A DNA stretch of 64,000 nucleotides from Prado023 sp963700475 (GCA_963700475.1 CAVOXR010000004.1:32119-96118), one strand, 5' to 3'; shown: positions 10,164-19,568, counted from the first letter of the stretch. Numbers and translations: made by a program. Notes: generated from the letters alone by a model not told the origin.

Positions 10164-11159
10164 GTGGCCGAGATGCTGCTTGAGGTCGAGGACCTTTTCG
10201 TCGAGTTCAGCACTCGCGACGGGGTAGCTCGCGCTGTGAACGGGGTCTCGTTCACCGTGGAACGCGGTCAGACCGTGGCCATCCTGGGCGAGTCCGGGTC
10301 CGGGAAGTCGGTCACCGCCCAGGCGATCATGGGGATCCTCGACACCCCGCCCGCCCGGATCGCAGGGGGCTCGATCCGACTGCAGGGCACGGAGCTGATC
10401 GGGCTGCCGGAGGATGAGTACCGACAGGTCCGCGGCCGGCAGATCGCCATGATCTTCCAGGATGCCCTGTCGGCACTCAACCCCGTGATGACGGTCGGTG
10501 CCCAGATCTCGGAGATGTTCCGCCAGCACGAGGGCGTGCGCAAGTCCGAGGCGCGCAAGTCCGCTGTGGACGTGATGAAGCGGGTGAAGATCCCCGGAGC
10601 GGCGGAGAGGTTCGACGACTACCCCCACCAGTTCTCCGGCGGCATGCGCCAACGCATCATGATCGCGATGATGATCGCCCTCAAGCCCGAGGTCCTCATC
10701 GCCGACGAGCCGACGACAGCCCTCGACGTGACCGTGCAGTCCCAGATCATGGACCTCCTCCAGGAGCTCAAGGAGGAGACCAACATGGGTCTCATCCTGA
10801 TCACCCACGACCTCGGAGTTGTCGCGGACGTCGCCGAGCGGATCCTGGTGATGTACGCGGGTCGCACGATGGAGCGCGGGACTGTCGACGAGATCTACAC
10901 GAACACGGCCAACCCGTACACCTACGGGCTCCTTCAATCCATCCCCAAGATCGACAAGCGCGTGGAGCGCCTGCCCGCCATCAAGGGCCTGCCCCCGAGC
11001 CTGTACGGGGTCCCGGACGGCTGCGCGTTCAACCCGCGCTGCCCGATGGCGGCTGACATGTGCCGCGTCGGGGAGCCGCCGCAACTGCTCGAGGTGGCCC
11101 CGGACCACCTGAGCCGGTGCTGGTTCGCCCAGGAGGTGCTCGCAGATGGCGTCGCATGA
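10164..11159 (+). CDS. dppD: Peptide ABC transporter ATP-binding protein DppD-like
   Basis: First ATPase of the importer, 331 residues. Walker A GESGSGKS at residues 42-49, signature FSGGMRQRI, Walker B VLIADEPTTALD and the switch histidine in LITHDLGVV are all intact. The C-terminal oligopeptide-transporter extension has the conserved cysteine cluster (CAFNPRCPMAADMC...CWF). GTG 10164 follows GGAGGTGA by 3-4 nt within the dppC stop region. It overlaps dppF by 14 nt. Confidence 0.93.
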   Translation: MAEMLLEVEDLFVEFSTRDGVARAVNGVSFTVERGQTVAILGESGSGKSVTAQAIMGILDTPPARIAGGSIRLQGTELIGLPEDEYRQVRGRQIAMIFQDALSALNPVMTVGAQISEMFRQHEGVRKSEARKSAVDVMKRVKIPGAAERFDDYPHQFSGGMRQRIMIAMMIALKPEVLIADEPTTALDVTVQSQIMDLLQELKEETNMGLILITHDLGVVADVAERILVMYAGRTMERGTVDEIYTNTANPYTYGLLQSIPKIDKRVERLPAIKGLPPSLYGVPDGCAFNPRCPMAADMCRVGEPPQLLEVAPDHLSRCWFAQEVLADGVA

Positions 11160-12222
11160 GCCGGTCCGGGTGATCGAGGCCACGCACATGGTCCGGCACT
11201 ACCCCATCACCCAGGGCATCATCTTCAAGAAGCAGATCGGCACGGTCCAGGCCGTCGATGACGTGACTCTGTACCTCGACGAGGGAGAGACGCTCGCGAT
11301 CGTCGGCGAGAGCGGCTGCGGGAAGTCGACCACGGGCCGACTCCTCATGGGACTCGAGGCGCCCACCTCCGGATCGATCAAGATCAATGGTGAGGAGATC
11401 ACCACGCTCAGCGGCAAGGCGATGCGTGCCAAGCGCCGGGACATCCAGATCATCCTCCAGGACCCCTACACCTCACTGAACCCCCGGATGACGGTGGGGA
11501 CGATCATCGGCGAGCCCTTCGACATCCACCCTGATGCCCTGCCCAAGGGAATGTCGAAGAAGGACGCCGTCGCGGCACTGATGGACCAGGTGGGTCTCAA
11601 CCCGGAGTTCATCAACCGGTACCCGCACCAGTTCTCCGGGGGTCAGCGCCAGCGCATCGGGGTCGCCCGGGCACTCGCGCTGAAGCCCAAGATCATCATC
11701 GCTGACGAGCCGGTTTCGGCCCTGGACGTCTCGGTCCAGGCCCAGGTGATGAACCTGCTGTTCGACCTGCGTGACCAGATGGGGCTGTCCTACATCTTCA
11801 TCAGCCACGACCTGGCCGTCGTGCGCCAGATCGCCGACCGGATCGCGGTCATGTACCTGGGCAAGATCGTGGAGACCGGGCCGCAGGAGCACATCTACCG
11901 CGCTCCGGCACACCCCTACACCAAGGCGCTGCTCTCAGCCGTCCCCCTGCCCGATCCGGTGGCCCAGCGGGCGCGCACGCGCATCCAGCTCGAGGGTGAC
12001 GTGCCCAGCCCAGCCAACCCGCCGTCGGGCTGCCGGTTCCGGACCCGCTGCTGGAAGGCCCAGGACATCTGCGCCTCTGAGGAGCCCCTCCTGCGCGACA
12101 TGGGCGGGGGCCAGTTCGCCGCCTGCCACTTCCCGGAGATGCCGGAGGAGGGGTGGCAGGATTCCCGCACCGTCGGCGGCGAGGTCCTTCCCGAGACCGA
12201 GGTCACGGGGTCCGCCCAATAG
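11146..12222 (+). CDS. dppF: Peptide ABC transporter ATP-binding protein DppF-like
   Basis: Second ATPase, 358 residues. Walker A GESGCGKST at residues 54-62, signature FSGGQRQRI, Walker B IIADEPVSALD and switch histidine in FISHDLAVV are intact. The C-terminal cysteine cluster GCRFRTRCWKAQDIC...ACHF matches the OppF/DppF extension. It forms a heterodimer with DppD. The gene ends 62 nt before a third, degenerate OppF-like gene, an unusual extra member for such an operon. Confidence 0.93.
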   Translation: MASHEPVRVIEATHMVRHYPITQGIIFKKQIGTVQAVDDVTLYLDEGETLAIVGESGCGKSTTGRLLMGLEAPTSGSIKINGEEITTLSGKAMRAKRRDIQIILQDPYTSLNPRMTVGTIIGEPFDIHPDALPKGMSKKDAVAALMDQVGLNPEFINRYPHQFSGGQRQRIGVARALALKPKIIIADEPVSALDVSVQAQVMNLLFDLRDQMGLSYIFISHDLAVVRQIADRIAVMYLGKIVETGPQEHIYRAPAHPYTKALLSAVPLPDPVAQRARTRIQLEGDVPSPANPPSGCRFRTRCWKAQDICASEEPLLRDMGGGQFAACHFPEMPEEGWQDSRTVGGEVLPETEVTGSAQ

Positions 12223-12284
12223 GACCAGCCGACCTGTGATGTGATGCAGGGAACTGCCCGCGCGGTGGATTGACGGAGGTGCAC

Positions 12285-13386
12285 GTGACGAGTCCGGTCG
12301 ATGCCGTGCGGCCCGTTGTCCGGGCTCGAGGCCTTCGCGTGGAGTCGCCCGGCCCGCGGGCAGGCGTCCTACGCCGTCGTGGGGGTGTGATCCGGGTCGT
12401 CAATGGGTTGGACCTCGAGGTCGGTGCGGGGGACCTCCTCTGGCTGGTCGGCCCGCCTGGTGAGGGTGCCGCAGAGGCGGGACTGCTGCTCACAGGCGAC
12501 CTGTCACCGACCGCGGGCTCGTTGGAGTTCGAGGGCCGGGACCTGTCGGCGGTGCGGGGCCGGCGGCGTGCACGAACCCGCCGTCGGCTGGTGCAGGCTC
12601 GACATGGTTGCAGCCGCGAGCCTCGATCCCCGGCGCACGGCCGCCGACATCGTGGCTGAGGCGGCCGCCGGATCGGCACGGTCAGTGACCGCGGTTCACC
12701 GGGCTGAGGCAGCCGATCTCCTGGCGACGCTGGGAGTTTCGGCCGACTCAGCCGCGGCGCGGACGGCGGCCCTCACTGACGGCGATCGGCATCTGGTCGA
12801 CGCGGCGCGCGTGGTGGCCCTGCGGCCCAGGGCGGTCGTGTACCGCCCGTCGTCGATCATCGGGCTGGACGATGACCCTGTGTGGGTTGCGCTGACCGGG
12901 CTGCGCGCGACGTCCGCCACCGCGCTCGTGGTCGTCAGCGAGGGCCTGCCACCGGCACTGGCGGCCGAAGACCGGGCCCTGGTCTTCTGCGGAGGTCGCG
13001 TCGTGGAAGTGCTCCGCTCCGGCGACCTTGCCCATCCGCTGCATCCCTACACGATCGCGCTTCGAGGGCGTGTGGCCGCTCAACCGACACCGGCGGCTGC
13101 CGAGGGTCGATCGGGCCGCAGGTCGGAGCTGGGCGATGGCGGCTGCCCGTACCGGTCCGAATGCCCCCGGGCCAAGGCCCGATGCACGACGGAGGTGCCT
13201 CGGCTCAGCCGGCCACTCGGGGCGACACATGACGTCGCCTGCCACTTCCCCGAGGATCCACGTCGGCCGCAGGCTGTGGAGGGCCTGTACGGATCCGGCC
13301 CAGTGCTGGGGGGTGGAGGTGGGAACGCCGACACCCTGCCACCGCAGTCCGACGAGCCGACCGCCAGGGAGTTCGCCGAGGGGTGA
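12285..13386 (+). CDS. Degenerate OppF-like protein without nucleotide-binding motifs (frameshifted)
   Basis: Clearly derived from a DppF/OppF ATPase but with every catalytic motif changed. The Walker A position reads GPPGEGAAEA (no Lys-Ser/Thr). The Q-loop reads MVAAASLDPR where FQDPYASLNPR is usual. The signature reads LTDGDRHLV, Walker B reads VVYRPSS (no Asp-Glu), and the switch histidine position is VVSEGLPP. The C-terminal cluster CPYRSECPRAKARC...ACHFPEDP is kept. One extra base near 12598 separates the two halves; reading across gives LVQ-LDMVAAASLDPRRTAADIVAE, which aligns with DppF. GTG 12285 follows GGAGGT. It may be a regulatory or structural partner of DppD/DppF, or a decaying duplicate. 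Downstream of dppF in the same operon. Confidence 0.75.
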
Positions 13387-13457
13387 GCCGTCCCGCGGCA
13401 CCGATGCCCCATGGGGAAGTCCGCCCGTAGCAGCGTTGGCGACTACCCTGTGCGCTT

Positions 13458-14348
13458 ATGGAATCCGCTGATCATCGCCTGCTCCTCGTCCACGCCCACC
13501 CTGACGACGAGACCATCGGGTCGGGGACCACGATGGCGCGCTACGCCGCCGCACCGGGGACGTCGGTCACCCTCGTGACGTGCACCCTCGGCGAGGAGGG
13601 CGAGGTCCTGCTGCCCGAGGTCTCGCACATCGCTGCCGACCAGGAGGACCGCCTCGGCGAGCACCGGATGACTGAGCTGGCCGACGCGATGGCCGCGCTG
13701 GGCGTCACCGACTGGCGACTCCTCGGAGGGCCGGGGACCTACCGCGACTCGGGCATGGTGGGGACGCCGCCCAACGACCGCCCGGACTGCTTCTGGCGTG
13801 CTGACCTGCTCGCGGCCACCACCCACCTCGTGGAGATCATCCGCGAGGTGCGCCCGCAGGTGGTCGTGACCTACGACGACTTCGGCGGCTACGGCCACCC
13901 CGACCACATCCAGGCGCACCGGGTGGCCATGTACGGGGTCGCCCTCGCCGAGGCGCCCTCGTTCCGCCCCGACCTGGGCGAGGCGCACGGCGTCGCCAAG
14001 GTCTACTGGACTGCCTTCCCCAAGGGGATGCTGCGCGCGGGGATCGAGGCGCTGCGGGCGGCGGGGGAGACGACCGGGTTCGCGGCGATGGACCCCGACA
14101 ACCTCACGTTCGGGATCGACGACGAGCTGGTCACGGCCGCCATCGACGGCAGCGGCTTCTACGAGCACAAGCTCAACGCGATGCGGGCGCACGCCACCCA
14201 GATCTCGCTGGACAGCGGGTTCTTCGCCCTGAGCAACAACATCGGCTCACCGGCGATGTCCACCGAGTACTTCCGGCTCGTGCGCGGCCAGGCGGCCGGG
14301 CCGTTCGATCATGACGGCCGGGAGATGGACCTGTTCGCAGGGGTGTGA
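13458..14348 (+). CDS. mshB: Mycothiol biosynthesis N-acetyl-GlcN-inositol deacetylase
   Basis: Removes the acetyl group from GlcNAc-inositol, the second committed step of mycothiol synthesis; cytoplasmic zinc enzyme. The 296-residue protein has HAHPDDE at residues 12-18 (zinc ligands His14 and Asp17) and YGHPDH with the third ligand His147. The MshB-specific segment GTYRDSGMVGTPPNDRP follows the first domain. These features separate it from Mca, which cleaves mycothiol S-conjugates. The start is ATG 13458, preceded by TACCCT with an 8-nt gap and no Shine-Dalgarno, so the mRNA is probably leaderless. A DUF6113 protein, often found beside mshB, is instead 13 kb away. Confidence 0.92.
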   Translation: MESADHRLLLVHAHPDDETIGSGTTMARYAAAPGTSVTLVTCTLGEEGEVLLPEVSHIAADQEDRLGEHRMTELADAMAALGVTDWRLLGGPGTYRDSGMVGTPPNDRPDCFWRADLLAATTHLVEIIREVRPQVVVTYDDFGGYGHPDHIQAHRVAMYGVALAEAPSFRPDLGEAHGVAKVYWTAFPKGMLRAGIEALRAAGETTGFAAMDPDNLTFGIDDELVTAAIDGSGFYEHKLNAMRAHATQISLDSGFFALSNNIGSPAMSTEYFRLVRGQAAGPFDHDGREMDLFAGV

Positions 14349-14509
14349 GCCGGGCGGCCCGCCTGCATGCGAACGCGGGGCCGGCCCGTCACTGCACTAC
14401 CGGCCCCGAACCGGTCGGTCGCTTCGGGGTAAAGTGCGCCGCTGTCCGCACATCCCGGGGTCGCGACTGCTTTGCGCGGGTTGGGCCCCCACCCCTGGAG
14501 GAGTCCCGC

Positions 14510-15013
14510 ATGATCACGTTCCGCAAGACCGCCGGCGTCGCCGCCGCGCTCGCCCTGGCCCTGTCAATGTCCGCCTGCTCGTCGGGCAGCGAGACCGCTA
14601 CCGAGACGCCCGCCGCGTCCGCCCCTGCCGCATCCGCGCCTGCGAGCCCGTCGCCCACCGCGACCAGCTCGGTCGGTGCGGCCAGCGAGGCCTTCTGCAC
14701 CAGCTCAGCAGCCTTGAAGGCCGAGCTCGAGAACCTCAAGACGCTTGTCAAGGGCGGGTCGGTCACCGTCGAGGCGTTGCAGACGGAGAAGGACGCCCTG
14801 AAGACGGCGGGTGAGCAGGCCAAGACCGACGCCGAGGCGCTGGACACCGCAGTCAAGGCGGAGGTCACCGCCGCCCAGGCCGCGTTCCAGACGGCCATCG
14901 ACGCGATCCCAGCCGACCAGACCGGTCTGAAGGAGGTGGCGGCCTACACCGCCGCTGCCGTCGTCTTCGCCAAGGCGCTCGACGCGATCGACAACGAGGT
15001 CGGCTGCGCCTGA
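14510..15013 (+). CDS. Small secreted lipoprotein, function unknown
   Basis: 167 residues. A lipoprotein signal (MITFRKTAGVAAALALALS, lipobox SMSAC) is followed by a Ser/Ala/Pro/Thr-rich tether and an all-helical, Ala/Lys/Glu-rich domain that looks like a coiled coil. Two cysteines (in EAFCTSS and the last residues GCA) could form a disulphide joining the ends of the domain. RBS GGAGGAG precedes ATG 14510 closely. A TAAAGT -10-like box lies at 14430-14435. I do not recognise a named family. A hairpin terminator follows immediately, so it is probably monocistronic. Confidence 0.8.
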   Translation: MITFRKTAGVAAALALALSMSACSSGSETATETPAASAPAASAPASPSPTATSSVGAASEAFCTSSAALKAELENLKTLVKGGSVTVEALQTEKDALKTAGEQAKTDAEALDTAVKAEVTAAQAAFQTAIDAIPADQTGLKEVAAYTAAAVVFAKALDAIDNEVGCA

Positions 15014-15028
15014 CCCTCGAGTGACGCC

Positions 15029-15065
15029 GATGTGGGCCCGTCCTCTGCGGAGGCGGGCCCACATC
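15029..15065 (+). terminator. Rho-independent-like hairpin
   Basis: 12-bp stem 15029-15040/15054-15065 (GATGTGGGCCCG / CGGGCCCACATC) with an inner CCTC/GAGG helix and one bulged T. It follows the lipoprotein stop by 15 nt and can also serve the converging TPM-family gene, whose stop lies at 15154. Confidence 0.8.
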
Positions 15066-15153
15066 CACGTTGAATCGGGTCCGGATCGGGCGACCTCACC
15101 CAGGTGTCGTCATGCGCGCGACCGAGCATGCCCTCGCGTACCTGTTGCCGCCG

Positions 15154-16683
15154 TCAGCCCACCTGGAAGTGCGCATGCCCGACGCGCCGCGCCCGGGTCG
15201 CTGGGCCGCCGAAGCTGGGCGGTCCGAGCGGCGGTTGAGGCGAGGCTCCGGCCGGCGTCGTCCCCGCGGCACGGGGAGTGGGGGCCTCGATGAGGATCCC
15301 GCCGAGCAGCTCGCTGTCCAGGTCGCCGATCCCGGCGGCCATCCTCCGGGTGTTGCGCCAGGCGGCCTCGTCCTGCTGGGCCAGCGTGCGCGCCTGGTAG
15401 GCCAGCGCGTCGGCGGTCCGCAGGTGTCGGAGCGCCGCCGGCGGGTCGGAGTCGCCCAGCGTAGTCCCCGTGGTGTGGTGGCCCCGGGCCTCACAGAGCC
15501 GCACCCGCGCTTCCACACCGACCGCGGCGCGCCGGGTCATGATCAGCTCGTCGGCCGCGCGGATGGCCGCTCTCGCCCCGTACCAGGCGGTCGCCAGCAG
15601 CGACAGGGCCCGCTCCTGGGTGTCGTCGTCAGGCCGGATCGGACCCAGCGCCCGGCCCAGGGCAAGGTCGGTGTCCTGCAGTGCCCTGCGCATCTCCAGG
15701 GGGTCGTACCCGCCCGCGGAGACCTCGTCGGCTGCCCACCCCAGGGTCTCCCGGGCGTACTGACCCTTGGCCGCCAGGTCGTCGGCGACGCCGAGGCTCT
15801 CGGCCTCCGCGATGTCCTTCTCGGTCTGCCGCAGCAGGGTCGTCACCGCCTCCTGGGCCCGGGCCAGGACCTTCGGGGACCGGTCCACCGAATCCAGCAG
15901 CGTGCCGGACTGGACGATGGCCTCCTCGGCCGCTCGCGCTCGGGCCGTAGCGCCCCGCCGGTCGGACGACGCCAGCAGCTCCTCCCCGGTGGTGATCGAG
16001 GCCTGGGCGAACACGAGGCGTTCGCTGGCCAGGTCCAGGTCGTCCACCACCCCCGCGATCGTCGCGCGCGGGAACTGCGTCTTGAGCGTTCCGACGATGT
16101 CGGTCGCGTCCGACAGCCGGGCCTTGAGGGTGGTCAGATCGCCGGCCAGGTGGGTCAGGACATCGCCGACCCGCCCGTCGAGGTCGCGCTGTTCGTCGAA
16201 ACGCGGCGCGAGCGCGTCCAGGTGCGTCCCGGCGGTCGCGCACCTGGTGAGGATCTCCTCGAGCAGCCCGCGCTCGTCGTCGGTATCGGCACAGTCCTGT
16301 GCCTGTCGGGCGGTGGCGAAGGCCCGGTCCAGCTCGGCCTGGGCCTTGTCCACGGCGGCGGTGAACGGCTCGACGACGTCCTCACCTGCCTCGGCTCGGG
16401 CGAGCCCCAACTCCTGCTGCGAGGACCGGATCGCGTCATCGGTGGCAACCATGGCGGCATTCGCCTCAGCCCGAAGCTCCTCGGTCGTCGGGGGGCGCGC
16501 TGCCGCATCCTGCGGCGAGCCGGCGCCTTCCCGGCCCCGATCGGCGTTGGCGTTCATCCGGTCCGGGGCGGAACGTCGATGCCGCCACCAGGCGTACGCG
16601 CCCGCAGCGATCAGGAGCAGTACTCCACCGATGATCCAGGGCCAGGCGGTACCCGTGGCTGTGGTGTCCTCGACAGCCTTCAA
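15154..16683 (-). CDS. TPM-family membrane protein lacking its N-terminal TPM domain
   Basis: About 509 residues, matching the C-terminal two thirds of actinobacterial TPM-domain proteins. It has one membrane helix near the N terminus (WPWIIGGVLLLIAAGAYAWW), a long helical, Ala/Glu/Leu-rich region (ELRAEANAAMVATDDAIRSSQQELG, then GTLLDSVDR), and a Gly/Pro-rich tail. Family members normally begin with a signal peptide and a TPM domain before this helix; here ppgK occupies that place. Reading upstream in frame gives GSIGAPPGLKAVED, which looks like the linker after a lost domain. The first usable start is TTG 16683 with no convincing RBS. Either a real truncation or an assembly junction. I infer no activity. 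Confidence 0.65.
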   Translation of the reverse strand: MKAVEDTTATGTAWPWIIGGVLLLIAAGAYAWWRHRRSAPDRMNANADRGREGAGSPQDAAARPPTTEELRAEANAAMVATDDAIRSSQQELGLARAEAGEDVVEPFTAAVDKAQAELDRAFATARQAQDCADTDDERGLLEEILTRCATAGTHLDALAPRFDEQRDLDGRVGDVLTHLAGDLTTLKARLSDATDIVGTLKTQFPRATIAGVVDDLDLASERLVFAQASITTGEELLASSDRRGATARARAAEEAIVQSGTLLDSVDRSPKVLARAQEAVTTLLRQTEKDIAEAESLGVADDLAAKGQYARETLGWAADEVSAGGYDPLEMRRALQDTDLALGRALGPIRPDDDTQERALSLLATAWYGARAAIRAADELIMTRRAAVGVEARVRLCEARGHHTTGTTLGDSDPPAALRHLRTADALAYQARTLAQQDEAAWRNTRRMAAGIGDLDSELLGGILIEAPTPRAAGTTPAGASPQPPLGPPSFGGPATRARRVGHAHFQVG

Positions 16684-16745
16684 CCCCGGTGGGGCTCCGA
16701 TCGAGCCCCCCGTGAGCTGGGTTCCGAACCCGATCCCCGTCGTGG

Positions 16746-17486
16746 TCAGGCCTGCTCCGCGGCCATGGCCGCGCCCGCGATCCCGGCCTGGTTCTCCAGC
16801 TGCGCGGCCACGATGTCGGCCCGTATGTCGATCATGTGCAGGAACTTGTCAGCCTTGCGGCTGATCCCGCCGCCCACGACGATCAGGTCGGGTGAGAACA
16901 GGAAGTCCAGATGCGAGTAGAAGCGCTGGAGCCGCGGCGCCCACTCCTTGTAGCTCAGGCCCTCGCGCTCCTTGGCTGCCGACGAGGCACGCGCCTCGGC
17001 GCTCTCGCCGTCGATCTCGAGGTGCCCGAACTCTGTGTTCGGCACGAGCTTGCCGTCGAGGAACAGCGCGCTGCCGATACCGGTGCCCAGCGTGGTGACG
17101 ATGACCACCCCGTCGCGACCCTTCGCGACGCCGAAGTCCACCTCGGCCAGGCCGGCGGCATCGGCATCGTTGAGGACGGTCACGGTGCGCCCCGCGCGCT
17201 CGCTGAGCAGACCTGCCAGGTCGACGCCCAGCCAGTGGGGGCCGAGGTTGGCGGCGGAGTACAGCACCCCTCGCTTGACGATGCCGGGGAACGTGCAGCC
17301 GAAGGGCCCCTCCCATCCGGCCTTCTCCACGACGTCGAGCACGGTCTGCACGACGTCATCAATGGCGTACCCCTTCGGGGTCGGGAACTTGATCCTGTCG
17401 CTGGCCAGTTCGCCAGTCTCCAGGTTCACCCGTGCGCCCTTGGTGCCGCTGCCGCCGATGTCCACTCCGAATCCGATGAGCTCCAT
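16746..17486 (-). CDS. ppgK: Polyphosphate glucokinase
   Basis: Phosphorylates glucose with inorganic polyphosphate (and often ATP); cytoplasmic ROK-family kinase found mainly in Actinomycetota. The 246-residue length fits. Phosphate-1 motif FGVDIGGSGTKGARVN is at the N terminus, catalytic Asp lies in VLNDADAAGLAEV, and LGTGIGSALFLDGKLVPN and EFGHLEID match PPGK. It ends with the GGGISRKADKFL adenosine/phosphate region. It shows the enzyme can use stored polyphosphate for sugar entry, in line with nearby glycogen phosphorylase. Immediately upstream of the truncated TPM gene on the same strand. Confidence 0.95.
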   Translation of the reverse strand: MELIGFGVDIGGSGTKGARVNLETGELASDRIKFPTPKGYAIDDVVQTVLDVVEKAGWEGPFGCTFPGIVKRGVLYSAANLGPHWLGVDLAGLLSERAGRTVTVLNDADAAGLAEVDFGVAKGRDGVVIVTTLGTGIGSALFLDGKLVPNTEFGHLEIDGESAEARASSAAKEREGLSYKEWAPRLQRFYSHLDFLFSPDLIVVGGGISRKADKFLHMIDIRADIVAAQLENQAGIAGAAMAAEQA

Positions 17487-17654
17487 GAGGCGATCGTAGG
17501 GTCACCGGTGGTCCTGTCGCAGCCCGTGCGTCGCTGCGTGTAGATCATCCTCACGCAGAGTTGTCGGCCCGCTCGCCCGTTCGGGTGAACCCCGCCCCGA
17601 TCCCACCACACAGGGCGTTGTCCTGCCCCACCATGGAGCCACAGGAGGTGCGAG

Positions 17655-19568
17655 ATGTCGATGCTCGACGAGGTGGGCACGGGACGACTGGCTACATCCA
17701 CCAGCGACGTTGGTGCGGCCCGGGAACGGGCCCGGGGATACCGGCTGGGTCGGGTGGCGTTCGTCCTGGCCGTCCCGATGCTGTGGATGTGGTGGCGGAT
17801 CATCGATGGGCGTCCGTTCGACCTGACCCAGGTGTCGCTGCCCACGATCGACCCGTTCCTGCTGATCGTCGGCGTCTTCTTCGGCGTCATGATCGTCACG
17901 ACGCTCGGTGTGACGCTGGTCGCGGGCCGCTCGCCGCACATCACGTACCGCCCCGAGCAGATCGACGTGTCGCTGGCCGACGTCAAGGGCATCGACCTCG
18001 TGAAGGCCGACGTGGTCCGATCGCTCAACCTGTTCCTGGCCAACCGCGCGTTCCGCGCCGAGATGGGCGGAACACCGCGCCGCGGCCTGCTCTTCGAGGG
18101 TCCCCCCGGCACCGGCAAGACGTACCTGGCGAAGGCGATGGCCGCCGAGGCCGGCGTGCCGTTCCTCTTCGTGTCGGCCACGAGCTTCCAGTCGATGTAC
18201 TACGGCGCGACCGCCCGCAAGATCCGGTCCTACTTCAAGGCGCTGCGCAAGGCGGCGCGCCAGGAGGGTGGCGCGATCGGCTTCATCGAGGAGATCGACG
18301 CCATCGCGATGGCCCGCTCGGGCGTCGGGTCCTCGGCCACGCCGCTCGCCGCGGCGAACCTGACCGCCCCGATGTGCTGCGGTGGGCTCTCCGGGCTCCC
18401 GGCCACGTCCCTGTCCGCCGCCACCGGGGGTGGGTCCGGGACAGTCGTGACCTCGATGATGTCGGAGGGCACCGGTGGGGTGGTCAACGAGCTGCTCGTC
18501 CAGATGCAGTCCTTCGACTCCCCGGACGGCTGGCAGAAGATGCAGGCCTGGTTCATCGACCGGATCAACCTGTTCCTCCCGGTCCACCGCCAGCTCCAGC
18601 GCCCCGTCCCGGCTGCGTCCACGATCCTGCTGATCGCTGCGACGAACCGCGCCGACAACCTCGACCCCGCGCTGCTGCGACCGGGTCGCTTCGACCGCCG
18701 GCTCAGCTTCGACCCGCCGACCCGCGCCGGGCGCCTGGAGCTCATCGACCACTACCTGGACCGCAAGGCCCACGCAGCCGACCTCGATGACCCCGACGTC
18801 CGCGCCGGAATCGCCGCGGTCACCCAGGGCTACACGCCGGTGATGATCGAGCACCTCTTCGACGAGGCACTGGTCAACGCGCTGCGTCGCGGGGACAGCG
18901 CGATGAACCGCGCCGACGTCGAGTCCGCGCGCCTGACCGAGGAGATCGGCATGGGCCAGCCCGTGGCCTACACGCCGCACGAGAAGCGGCTGATCGCCAC
19001 GCACGAGTCCGGGCACGCCACGATGGCCCACCTTGTCGCCCCGCACCGGCGCCTGGAGGTCCTGAGCATCATCAAGCGCCGCGACGCGCTCGGGATGCTC
19101 GCGCACGGCGACAGCGAGGATGTGTTCACCCGCTCGCGGACCGAGATGCTCGCCCTGATCCAGATCGCGATGGGCGGCCAGGTGGCCGAGGAGCTGTTCT
19201 TCGGCGACATCTCGACCGGCCCCGGTGGTGACCTCTCCTACGCCACCACCGTGGCGGCGCAGATGGTCGGCGCCGTGGGCATGGGCGGCTCGCTGGTCAG
19301 CCTCGCGGCGGTCCAGCAGGGTGCGCTGGCCGACTCGAACCTCGTGGGTCGGGTGCTGTCCGATCCCGCTGGCCGCGCTGCCGTCGAGGCGATCCTGTCC
19401 GACCAGAAGCAGGTGGCCCGCGAGCTGCTGAACGCGAACCGGCACATCGTCGAGGCGCTGCGCGATGCGCTGATCGAGCGGCATGAGCTGGTCGGCCGGC
19501 AGATCGGCGAGGTCATCGACTCCGCAGCTCCGCAGGTCGACCTGCGGGTTCCGGCGCCGATCTGCTGA
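17655..19568 (+). CDS. FtsH-like membrane AAA+ metalloprotease (divergent paralogue)
   Basis: 637 residues. Two membrane helices lie near residues 35-55 and 70-95. Walker A GPPGTGKT is at 149-156. Walker B is GFIEEIDAI, where FtsH has FIDEID (first Asp replaced by Glu). The arginine-finger region LDPALLRPGRFDRR is intact. The M41 zinc site is HESGH starting at residue 450, with the third ligand in GGDLSYAT. Compared with FtsH there are extra residues between Walker B and sensor 1, rich in Gly/Ser and then containing WFIDRINLFLPVHRQLQ. AGGAGGTG precedes ATG 17655. Likely an active membrane protease of an actinobacterial side branch rather than the housekeeping FtsH. Divergent from ppgK. Confidence 0.82.
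   Translation: MSMLDEVGTGRLATSTSDVGAARERARGYRLGRVAFVLAVPMLWMWWRIIDGRPFDLTQVSLPTIDPFLLIVGVFFGVMIVTTLGVTLVAGRSPHITYRPEQIDVSLADVKGIDLVKADVVRSLNLFLANRAFRAEMGGTPRRGLLFEGPPGTGKTYLAKAMAAEAGVPFLFVSATSFQSMYYGATARKIRSYFKALRKAARQEGGAIGFIEEIDAIAMARSGVGSSATPLAAANLTAPMCCGGLSGLPATSLSAATGGGSGTVVTSMMSEGTGGVVNELLVQMQSFDSPDGWQKMQAWFIDRINLFLPVHRQLQRPVPAASTILLIAATNRADNLDPALLRPGRFDRRLSFDPPTRAGRLELIDHYLDRKAHAADLDDPDVRAGIAAVTQGYTPVMIEHLFDEALVNALRRGDSAMNRADVESARLTEEIGMGQPVAYTPHEKRLIATHESGHATMAHLVAPHRRLEVLSIIKRRDALGMLAHGDSEDVFTRSRTEMLALIQIAMGGQVAEELFFGDISTGPGGDLSYATTVAAQMVGAVGMGGSLVSLAAVQQGALADSNLVGRVLSDPAGRAAVEAILSDQKQVARELLNANRHIVEALRDALIERHELVGRQIGEVIDSAAPQVDLRVPAPIC

Noticed and set aside
12270..12285. TTG 12270 as start of the OppF-like gene
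   Set aside because: GTG 12285 lies right after GGAGGT; the TTG has no ribosome-binding site.
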